A stretch of DNA of 5,923 nt from Bacillota bacterium (GTDB taxonomy: Bacteria > Bacillota > Clostridia > Lachnospirales > Anaerotignaceae), in assembly GCA_030526765.1 (NCBI GenBank), contig JAUNCB010000085.1, forward strand, positions 1 to 5,923, in the 5' to 3' direction. The translations under genes and the position numbers were made by a program. The notes beneath the pieces were generated by a model. The model was given only the letters and a program-made list of their open reading frames with translations, did no database searches and was not told the DNA's origin. Position 1 is the first letter of the stretch. Every line of letters begins with the position of its first letter. This document shows positions 1-5,318 of the stretch, one piece after another.

Positions 1-164
1 GCACTGGATAAAAAGTCGATATAAGCATTTCCCTCCACATCGTAAATCATGTCATGTTCTACGCGATCAATCACTATCGGAAAATAAGATAAATGCTGAC
101 AAGGAGCAATAATATTCACATCTTTTGCTACCCATTCATGATTCGTTTCTTTATAGTTACTCAT
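1..164 (-). CDS. Class-III PLP-dependent aminotransferase, N-terminal part (cut at window edge)
   Basis: This is the first 54 complete codons of a gene that continues past the left edge. The protein starts MSNYKETNHEW. It then shows the typical N-terminal pattern of class-III aminotransferases (4-aminobutyrate, diaminobutyrate and ornithine-type enzymes): a YFPIVIDR strand, then YDVEGNAYIDFLSS leading into an alanine. In this family that segment precedes the PLP-binding domain, so the catalytic lysine and cofactor residues are not visible. Family members transfer an amino group from a terminal amine or amino acid to 2-oxoglutarate or pyruvate in the cytoplasm. The start is supported by an AGGAGTG Shine-Dalgarno sequence at about 171-177. 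The gene lies 44 nt behind the YkvI-like transporter with no terminator between, so the two are probably one transcript. The substrate cannot be decided. The family call is fairly secure, but a specific name such as gabT is not justified. Confidence 0.82.
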   Translation of the reverse strand, partial: MSNYKETNHEWVAKDVNIIAPCQHLSYFPIVIDRVEHDMIYDVEGNAYIDFLSS

Positions 165-208
165 TGTTATCACTCCTCTATATTCAGTATTATTCCGATA
201 GTTTCCAC

Positions 209-1315
209 TTAATCTTTTTTCGCTTTCATAATCTTATATACACCAAGAGTCAGGATAGGAATTACATATACGAAGAAGAATACCCATGCCATTGTACCGT
301 AGCCTTTGGAGATCAGATCCATCAGGCCGAAGGAAGACAGGAACATCGTACCAGCCAGCAGAACAACAGTAGCTACAGGTGTCAGCCACTTGGGTACAGC
401 CTGCTGTTTCGCTACAAAACCAGCCTCCAGACGGTCTGTAATAGAGTAGATCAGACCGGAGCCTGTTTCGATCAGTGTACCAAACAGTACGATCTGGAAC
501 AGGTAACGCATCCAGGGCATATTCATCTGGATCAGCATAAAGTCAACGGGCAGTGTTTCATCAATGATCATAGGATAGAAGCCGCACATTGCGATGAACA
601 GCATGATACCGGGCAGAATACCGATAAAGCCGGAGATCAGACCTGCTGTAACCGCATCCTTTGTGGATTCACTGTGTTTGATGGTATAAAGTACCGCAAT
701 GATAATACCTAAGTTATAGAAAGCATATTTGAAGCCGCCCGCGATCCAGCCAAGACCACCCTGAACAGGAACCGTTGCGTAGTTGTGTGCAATGTCACCG
801 CTGAAGTTTACAAATGCCAGAATCAGGAACAGGAAATATACGCCGTACAGTACGAAGGACCATGCGGACAGTACCTTTTCAATCAGTTCAGACCCATTCA
901 TAACCAGCAGGAATACTGCAACTGCCATACCGATGGTACCAATCCATGTGTTTACGCCAAACAGCTCGTGTACAATGGAGCCTGCAGATGCGCAAACAAC
1001 GCCCAATACGATCAGTACGAAGATAATATAGGCAATTTCAAAAATTACCCAGCCGGGGCCCATCAACTCTTTCATAAAGCTCTTATAGTCGTATTTTTTG
1101 AATACATGAGAAAATGCATAGGATACTGCACAGATCACAGACCATGTTAGCAGGGAGATGATACACATACCCAACGTGCCGCCAATAGGCCCATAACCCA
1201 TGAAATACTCTACCAGCTCACGGCCTGTGCCGTAACCGCCGGCAATTACACAGGACTGAAATACAATCCCCGGAACGAAATATTTTTGGAATTTTTTCGA
1301 TGTCAAAATACTCAT
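209..1315 (-). CDS. YkvI-family integral membrane protein, putative amino acid/amine transporter
   Basis: A 368-residue, very hydrophobic protein with about ten predicted membrane segments, roughly at residues 12-30, 45-68, 88-112, 124-140, 149-170, 188-211, 222-244, 268-292, 310-330 and 338-362. It ends in a short basic tail (KIMKAKKD). The first segment is broken by a Gly-rich motif, AGGYGTGRE (residues 25-33), as expected for the unwound helix 1 of LeuT-fold (APC superfamily) transporters. Overall it resembles the uncharacterised YkvI membrane proteins of Firmicutes (COG3949). The substrate is not known for the family. The neighbouring aminotransferase suggests an amino acid or amine taken up across the cytoplasmic membrane. 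The ATG at 1315 follows a GGAGGG Shine-Dalgarno sequence at about 1323-1328. Transcription probably starts about 100 nt upstream, at a perfect consensus promoter. No truncation is seen. The family call is good; the transport role is inferred. Confidence 0.85.
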   Translation of the reverse strand: MSILTSKKFQKYFVPGIVFQSCVIAGGYGTGRELVEYFMGYGPIGGTLGMCIISLLTWSVICAVSYAFSHVFKKYDYKSFMKELMGPGWVIFEIAYIIFVLIVLGVVCASAGSIVHELFGVNTWIGTIGMAVAVFLLVMNGSELIEKVLSAWSFVLYGVYFLFLILAFVNFSGDIAHNYATVPVQGGLGWIAGGFKYAFYNLGIIIAVLYTIKHSESTKDAVTAGLISGFIGILPGIMLFIAMCGFYPMIIDETLPVDFMLIQMNMPWMRYLFQIVLFGTLIETGSGLIYSITDRLEAGFVAKQQAVPKWLTPVATVVLLAGTMFLSSFGLMDLISKGYGTMAWVFFFVYVIPILTLGVYKIMKAKKD

Positions 1316-1358
1316 ACGCTTACCCTCCGATCTAAATATGATTCCTCTTTTGTTTCTG

Positions 1359-1368
1359 CTGTCGACAG
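1359..1368. promoter_or_regulatory. Perfect 10-bp palindrome in the transporter leader
   Basis: CTGTCGACAG is an exact palindrome in the 5' leader of the YkvI-like gene, about 50 nt after the predicted transcription start and about 45 nt before the start codon. Such a site could bind a dimeric repressor. It has no obvious second copy at the regulator's own promoter, so a regulatory role is only a possibility. Confidence 0.25.
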
Positions 1369-1425
1369 TTCATAGATACCATACACCGCCTTTTCATTGC
1401 GGCCAACTAAATTTAATTTAATATG

Positions 1426-1454
1426 ATTATATTTTCACTCTCCCTAAATGTCAA
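1426..1454 (-). promoter_or_regulatory. Perfect consensus sigma-A promoter of the transporter-aminotransferase operon
   Basis: Read on the minus strand, an exact -35 TTGACA (1454-1449) and an exact -10 TATAAT (1431-1426) are separated by exactly 17 bp. Transcription should start near 1418-1420. This leaves a leader of about 100 nt before the transporter ATG. All 12 consensus bases match at optimal spacing, and an almost pure A/T stretch precedes the -35. The promoter should be strong unless repressed. Confidence 0.88.
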
Positions 1455-1508
1455 TACAAAATTTACTATATTTATATTTTATTTAATATACCTTACATTT
1501 TAGTAAAA
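1455..1508 (-). promoter_or_regulatory. AT-rich upstream stretch, possible UP element with an inverted repeat
   Basis: The 54 bp directly behind the -35 box are nearly all A and T on both strands, as in UP elements contacted by the RNA polymerase alpha C-terminal domain. The stretch also contains TTTACTA (1462-1468) and its exact inverse TAGTAAA (1501-1507), 32 bp apart. In DNA this AT-rich a 7-bp match can easily arise by chance. The UP-element reading is therefore better supported than an operator. Confidence 0.4.
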
Positions 1509-1520
1509 ATCACAGGTTTT

Positions 1521-1565
1521 TATAAAAAAATAACAGCCGAACCATGCTTGGTCGGGCTGTTATTT
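1521..1565 (-). terminator. Rho-independent terminator of the XRE-cupin regulator gene
   Basis: On the minus strand the arm at 1564-1550 (AATAACAGCCCGACC) pairs with the arm at 1543-1529 (GGTTCGGCTGTTATT). This gives a 15-bp stem with one C-C mismatch and one G-U pair, closed by a 6-nt loop. Seven T residues follow (1530-1524), overlapping the base of the stem. It starts about 20 nt after the regulator stop codon. There is no T-run on the plus-strand side, so it acts in the minus direction only. It separates the regulator transcript from the transporter operon. Confidence 0.92.
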
Positions 1566-1583
1566 ACCGTCACTAAATATTAT

Positions 1584-2141
1584 TTAATATAAGGCAGGGG
1601 AAATGGCTGCAACCGCCTCCACTTCTTCCTCACCGGGATTATAAAGCTGATGATAGGTCTGGGGCGGAACATAAATGCTGTCACCTTCATTTAAGGTATA
1701 GATCTTATCGCCGATATGATACTCCAGCGTTCCCTTTAATACCAGCGTACATTCTCCTGCCTCCTCGTGATACTGAACCTTCGTGCTTCCCCAGCTTTTG
1801 GGACCAAGACGAAAACACAGCATTTCCATTTGCGTACAGGTATTCATCTTTCTGCTGAAGGGCGTCACAAACTGATACTCCATATTGATATCCGCAAACT
1901 GCACTTTGGTACGATTATCCTTTGTAATGACCGTTACCTCTTCCTGTTCCTCCTGGGAAAAAAGAGATACCAGAGGAATATCCAAACCATCCGCAATACG
2001 CATCAGAACACCAAGAGAGGGGCTGATCATATTTTTTTCAATCTGAGAAATATAGCCGGGGGTTACTTCTACTTTTTCTGCAAATTCTTTCGCTGTGTAG
2101 CCTTTTTCTTTTCGAAGTGCTTTGATTTTTTCGCCTATCAT
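1584..2141 (-). CDS. XRE-family transcriptional regulator with C-terminal cupin domain
   Basis: A 185-residue DNA-binding protein with the length and layout typical of XRE-cupin regulators. Residues 5-61 form the helix-turn-helix domain (IKALRKEKGYTAKEFAEKVE, then TPGYISQIEKN and SPSLGVLMRIADGLDI). Residues 105-183 form a small beta-barrel cupin domain. Cupin motif 2 is nearly canonical: G153, P159, H164, N168. In motif 1, H125, E130 and G137 are present, but the usual first histidine is Q123 and one residue appears inserted before E130, so three of the four usual metal ligands remain. In this family the cupin binds a small ligand, often linked to amino acid or amine metabolism, and changes repression by the HTH. 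The ATG at 2141 has an AGGAG site 8 nt upstream. The gene has its own promoter and terminator. It probably controls the adjacent transporter-aminotransferase operon and itself, though this is inferred from position. Confidence 0.93.
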   Translation of the reverse strand: MIGEKIKALRKEKGYTAKEFAEKVEVTPGYISQIEKNMISPSLGVLMRIADGLDIPLVSLFSQEEQEEVTVITKDNRTKVQFADINMEYQFVTPFSRKMNTCTQMEMLCFRLGPKSWGSTKVQYHEEAGECTLVLKGTLEYHIGDKIYTLNEGDSIYVPPQTYHQLYNPGEEEVEAVAAISPALY

Positions 2142-2164
2142 TTTTTCATCTCCTCTCCCTTCAT

Positions 2165-2193
2165 ATTATACTTGAAATGCATCTGTCTTTCAA
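2165..2193 (-). promoter_or_regulatory. Sigma-A promoter of the XRE-cupin regulator
   Basis: On the minus strand, -35 TTGAAA (2193-2188, five of six consensus bases) and -10 TATAAT (2170-2165, exact) are 17 bp apart. Transcription should begin near 2158, about 17 nt before the start codon, and just includes the Shine-Dalgarno sequence. This short leader leaves no room for a riboswitch or attenuator. Confidence 0.82.
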
Positions 2194-2194
2194 G
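2171..2194. promoter_or_regulatory. Candidate operator: inverted repeat over the regulator promoter
   Basis: CTTGAAA (2171-2177) and TTTCAAG (2188-2194) are a perfect 7-bp inverted repeat with a 10-bp spacer, so the arm centres are 17 bp apart. One arm covers the -35 box and the other abuts the -10 box. A dimer bound here would block RNA polymerase. This is the arrangement expected for autoregulation by the downstream XRE protein. The symmetry is seen directly; the identity of the binding protein is inferred. Confidence 0.55.
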
Positions 2195-2299
2195 CACAAA
2201 CGAACCTCGGCTGCTGTTCGGCTGACAAAATCATCTAACCCTTCCTCTCTGCGGCTTTATCTCTGCCCCTCCTTCTCCATTCCTACCATTTCTTTTCTG
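2195..2299. other. Gap after the SLH gene: purine-rich 3' tail without a clear terminator
   Basis: Between the SLH stop codon and the regulator promoter, the minus-strand transcript would be strongly purine-rich (about 2240-2295), with several GGAG/GGAAG runs. The only hairpin candidate is a 5-bp inverted repeat, CGAAC (2201-2205) with GTTCG (2216-2220), followed on the minus strand by TTTGTGCTT rather than a proper T-run. No gene with a credible ribosome binding site was found. Confidence 0.5.
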
Positions 2300-4114
2300 T
2301 TATTTTTCCTCCGCCACAATGATCCGAATACTCTGATCATACAGATATCCGCTCAGTCGGTATTTTTCTGCATCCATGGTATTCATCGTTGCCTTTGTAT
2401 AGGTTTTGGCATCTGTTTTGATGTAACACTGCACCTCCTCGCTGATATCATATTTTGTACTGCCGCTATAGGCAGTGAGCCCGCTCACACCGCTCAGAAT
2501 ATGAGATGTCAGATCAGTGAAATACTTTCTCTCTCCGCCATCCGTATAGAAGGCAGCCGCACCATAACCAATATCATCGTCTGTCGTTTTCCCCTCATAG
2601 GTCTTTCCGTCTACGATGTACTGATAGGTATAGGTTGTAATACCGCTGGTGTCCGTCTTTTCTTCCACAGAAATAACAATACCGTAATCTCTGCCCTCTC
2701 CCACCGCATTATAAAGGATCAGATCCGTGATCTCATTGCTGTCATTCATTTTATAATAATAAACATCGCCTTCATAGAGCGTCACCCCTGCCAGCTTACT
2801 GCTGTAGATCCGCTTCGCAGAGCCATCCTGCGCCAGATTCAGTATCCGCACATCTGCCGCCAGTTTATGTGCATCTCCAAGGGTGGTTCCATCCCTGCTC
2901 ACGGTCCCCGCAATTGTTCTGCGATTCAGTCTGGTGATTTGATGCACTCCACCGCTGAATTCCACGGATACCATATCCCCCTTCTCATAGGTATCCTCTG
3001 TGGAAAAGCTGCGTGTCGTGCCATCCGTACATGTCACATAAATCACCTTCTCCGCTGTTGCCACCTGATTAACATCTGTATAGCTGGATACCCCTGTATT
3101 TGTCACGACACCGATATAAGTGCCGCTGTATGCATCTGAAGAGATTACATCCACAGCGGAGCCATCCATGCCGATCAAAAGGGTAACGATATCGCCGATC
3201 TGATAGCCGCCAAGAACAGAAAGCTTATATGCCGCTGTCGGCTCCAGTTTATAAACCGTTCCCGCAACGGTTGCCGTTTCCGGTGCCACTGTATTGGGAG
3301 CCGCCGCCGAATAAGTACCTGTCACATGATTGCCATACAACCATACCGTCTGCATCTCTTCATTATAATAGTAAACATCGTATGCCTTCGCATCTGCCGC
3401 CGTCACTGCTGCGCCATTTCTGTAAACAGCACCCACAGGGAAAGGAACTGCTCCCACCAATGCTCCATCTGCCTGCAGCACAAAAGGTCCCTCCAGATCC
3501 TCAGAAACAACAGATGCATAGGAAAGGGTATCTCCGCTCAGACTATATCCCAGTGTTCCACCATAAATCTGCCCGGAGGCCGTTTTTGTATTCATCAGAT
3601 TATAAAACAGATATACGCAGTCCTGCTTCGTCAGATACTGTCCTTTTTCAAAGGATATCCCATCCGCCAGCCCAATGGCCTTTGCTTTGGAGATCTGCGC
3701 CTGCGGAAAGATTCCTACGAGGGAAGCGGGATCATATCCTAACAATTCTAGCAATGCCGCTGCAGCCTCCTCCGTGCGTATACCATCATTCACCCGAAAA
3801 TTCCCGTTGATGCTTCCTGTCATCCAGCCCATCTCCGCTGCGATACGGATATACTCCGCCGCCCAGTGGGTCTTTGGCACATCGGGGTAAATGGCTCCAG
3901 CACTTTCTCCGCTCACTTCATCCTTATATTCCGATGCAGAAACCAGCATCTTTGCAAACTCACCTCTGTTCACTGTGCCGCTTCCTATTTCCGAGAGGAT
4001 ACCTAGTGCACGAACCGTCTGCTCTGCCGCACTGTAATCCGCCCCAAAGGCCATTCGGGGTAAAAGAGGACAGCATAAGGATGCCGCCAATATCAAACAC
4101 ATAGCTCTTTTCAT
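2300..4114 (-). CDS. Secreted S-layer-homology (SLH) domain protein with repeated beta modules
   Basis: A 604-residue exported protein. MKRAMCLILAAS begins a signal peptide, with likely cleavage after G24 or A25 (PRMAFGAD). Three SLH-like motifs follow: a degenerate one at about 29-62, the clearest at 76-127 (YPDVPKTHWAAEYI, then RTEEAAAALLELLGYD), and a divergent third at about 136-177. SLH motifs bind pyruvylated secondary wall polymer and hold proteins on the cell surface. The remainder (about 180-604) is Tyr/Gly/Thr-rich, probably all beta, with no recognised enzyme motif. It holds at least four related units built on a GDxV or YDVYYY strand at D246, D308, D380 and D450. I chose the ATG at 4114 over an in-frame ATG at 4147 because it starts the signal peptide and has a perfect AAGGAGGT. 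It is the third gene of an ABC transporter operon, so it may work with that transporter. Its function is unknown. Confidence 0.88.
   Translation of the reverse strand: MKRAMCLILAASLCCPLLPRMAFGADYSAAEQTVRALGILSEIGSGTVNRGEFAKMLVSASEYKDEVSGESAGAIYPDVPKTHWAAEYIRIAAEMGWMTGSINGNFRVNDGIRTEEAAAALLELLGYDPASLVGIFPQAQISKAKAIGLADGISFEKGQYLTKQDCVYLFYNLMNTKTASGQIYGGTLGYSLSGDTLSYASVVSEDLEGPFVLQADGALVGAVPFPVGAVYRNGAAVTAADAKAYDVYYYNEEMQTVWLYGNHVTGTYSAAAPNTVAPETATVAGTVYKLEPTAAYKLSVLGGYQIGDIVTLLIGMDGSAVDVISSDAYSGTYIGVVTNTGVSSYTDVNQVATAEKVIYVTCTDGTTRSFSTEDTYEKGDMVSVEFSGGVHQITRLNRRTIAGTVSRDGTTLGDAHKLAADVRILNLAQDGSAKRIYSSKLAGVTLYEGDVYYYKMNDSNEITDLILYNAVGEGRDYGIVISVEEKTDTSGITTYTYQYIVDGKTYEGKTTDDDIGYGAAAFYTDGGERKYFTDLTSHILSGVSGLTAYSGSTKYDISEEVQCYIKTDAKTYTKATMNTMDAEKYRLSGYLYDQSIRIIVAEEK
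3584..4039 (-). other. SLH region of the secreted protein (residues 26-177)
   Basis: This stretch encodes the surface-anchoring part. The second motif is the most typical, with FPDV-like YPDVPKTHWA and a closing TEEAAAALLELLG helix. The first lacks the usual opening F.D..... W.. segment and begins directly with AEQTVRALGIL. The third keeps the AKAIGLADG and LTKQDCVYLFYNLMN helices but has lost the conserved opening. Three motifs are the usual number for a functional anchor; the divergence of two may weaken binding. Confidence 0.7.
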
Positions 4115-4118
4115 AAAA

Positions 4119-4126
4119 ACCTCCTT
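4119..4126 (-). promoter_or_regulatory. Shine-Dalgarno site that fixes the SLH start and contains the permease stop
   Basis: On the minus strand AAGGAGGT lies 4 nt before the SLH ATG at 4114. Its first two bases are the last two of the permease TAA stop (4127-4125), reading TAAGGAGG. Ribosomes ending on the permease are therefore placed at the next start site, which suggests translational coupling. It also rules out the upstream in-frame ATG at 4147, which lies inside the permease reading frame. Confidence 0.85.
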
Positions 4127-5318
4127 AATCATAACGCAGCGCATCAATGGGATTCAGCTGTGCCGCCCGCTTCGCAGGCATATAGCCAAAGAAAACACCG
4201 ATCCCTGCGGAAATGCCAAATGCAAGCAGCACAGAAAACAGGGTCGGTGCTACCGTCATTTCTGCCTCCATCACACTGCGGATAATCTGTGTTGCCACCA
4301 GAGAAAGAATATAGCTCAGCAGAATACCGAGGATACCGCCCAAAGCACTGGTTACCGCCGCTTCCGTTACAAACTGACGCATGATATACCGCTCCTGTGC
4401 CCCCAGCGCCTTACGGATACCGATCTCCTTCGTTCGCTCCGTTACGGAAACCAGCATGATATTCATGATCCCGATGCCGCCCACCACAAGAGAGATTCCC
4501 GCAATCACTGCCAGAATGGTAATCAGCACATTGGTCATGCTGGTCATAGATTCCAGCATCTCCGACACACTGGAAACCCGGTAGGCATCCTCATCCCGAT
4601 AAAAATCGTATAATGCCTGCTCCAGAACCTCTTTGCTTTCCTCCGCCGTATCCTCCGATACCATCGTCACCACAAAGGTATCCACTCTGCCATAGCTCAT
4701 GCGGGATGCCGTTGTGTAAGGAAGATATACCGCATCATCGGTACTGCCTTCCGTCCCGTCTGCCTTCTCCTCCAGAACTCCCACAATGGTAAATTCCTTT
4801 CCGTTTATCTTCAGGCTCTGCCCTAAGGCATTCCCCCGAAATATGGTCTGATTCAGATAGCTGCCCACCACACAGGTATGCATACGTTTGCTTTCATCCA
4901 CATACTGCAGCAGCCGCCCGTTTGTCAGCTCCAGCGATTTAATGGCAAAATAATCCTCCCCAACTCCTGTTACCGTGGTAGAGTCCATGGTTTCCGAACC
5001 GATCTTCACCGTACCGCTGACACTGACTGTAGGAGAAAGTAGTTCCAGATATTCCTCCTCTTCCGCCACGATCAAACGGAGGTCCTCCTCATCCAGTGTT
5101 TTCGAGGAGGCTCCCCGTCCCATCAGATTTACCGTCATCGTATTGGTTCCCATGGACTGAAAACTGTCACGCATATAGTTTTCCATGCCGTTTCCCAGCC
5201 CCATGATCACCACGACCGCCGTAACACCAATGATGATGCCCAGCATCGTCAGAAGGGAGCGGGTCTTGCTTGCCATAATATTTTTCCATGCCATCAGGAA
5301 TGTTTCAGAAAAGCTCAT
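4125..5318 (-). CDS. MacB/FtsX-type ABC transporter permease
   Basis: A 397-residue membrane protein with the classic MacB permease layout. There is one membrane helix at about 21-43 (LLTMLGIIIGVTAVVVIMG), a large extracytoplasmic MacB-PCD domain at about 45-255, and three C-terminal helices at about 263-290, 320-345 and 358-380. The cytoplasmic loop carries the family signature SVTERTKEIGIRKALGA (291-307), the coupling helix that touches the ATPase. The protein ends in PAKRAAQLNPIDALRYD, also typical. Proteins of this type do not form a channel. They pass ATP-driven movement to the outside face and push out peptides, antibiotics or lipids. A homodimer with two copies of the neighbouring ATPase is expected. 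The start overlaps the ATPase stop by 4 nt (ATGA), with a GGAGG site 7 nt upstream. No fused ATPase domain is present, unlike proteobacterial MacB but as usual in Gram-positives. The substrate is unknown. Confidence 0.95.
   Translation of the reverse strand: MSFSETFLMAWKNIMASKTRSLLTMLGIIIGVTAVVVIMGLGNGMENYMRDSFQSMGTNTMTVNLMGRGASSKTLDEEDLRLIVAEEEEYLELLSPTVSVSGTVKIGSETMDSTTVTGVGEDYFAIKSLELTNGRLLQYVDESKRMHTCVVGSYLNQTIFRGNALGQSLKINGKEFTIVGVLEEKADGTEGSTDDAVYLPYTTASRMSYGRVDTFVVTMVSEDTAEESKEVLEQALYDFYRDEDAYRVSSVSEMLESMTSMTNVLITILAVIAGISLVVGGIGIMNIMLVSVTERTKEIGIRKALGAQERYIMRQFVTEAAVTSALGGILGILLSYILSLVATQIIRSVMEAEMTVAPTLFSVLLAFGISAGIGVFFGYMPAKRAAQLNPIDALRYD

Noticed and set aside
1332..1397. A 21-residue basic open frame (MKRRCMVSMN...) in the transporter leader, minus strand
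   Set aside because: No Shine-Dalgarno sequence precedes its ATG, and it uses several rare arginine codons. It is short enough to be chance.
2201..2220. Hairpin CGAAC/GTTCG as terminator of the SLH operon
   Set aside because: The stem is only 5 bp and the following sequence on the minus strand is TTTGTGCTT, not a T-run. It is too weak to call.
2190..2234. A 14-residue open frame on the minus strand in the gap before the regulator promoter
   Set aside because: A purine run sits upstream of the ATG, but the frame is too short, has no recognisable content and ends inside the -35 region.
2177..3139. A 320-codon open frame on the plus strand, opposite the SLH gene
   Set aside because: It lies antisense to a gene with signal peptide, SLH motifs and a perfect ribosome binding site. 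Its own translation is rich in His, Cys, Ile and Arg with no recognisable domain or ribosome binding site. The same holds for the other plus-strand frames across the window.
4055..4114. Lipoprotein signal (lipobox) in the SLH protein because of Cys14-Cys15
   Set aside because: The residues before the cysteines (ASL-C) do not fit the L-(A/S)-(G/A)-C pattern, and a normal signal-peptidase I site (MAFGAD) follows.
2300..4114. OmpM-like outer-membrane porin (SLH plus beta-barrel, as in diderm Firmicutes)
   Set aside because: The C-terminus (RIIVAEEK) lacks the terminal aromatic residue of outer-membrane barrels. The beta part looks like separate small repeats rather than long amphipathic strands.
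4115..4147. Upstream in-frame ATG for the SLH gene at 4147
   Set aside because: It adds 11 residues (MMRCVMIKEVF) in front of a complete signal peptide, lies inside the permease gene and lacks a Shine-Dalgarno site. The ATG at 4114 has AAGGAGGT.
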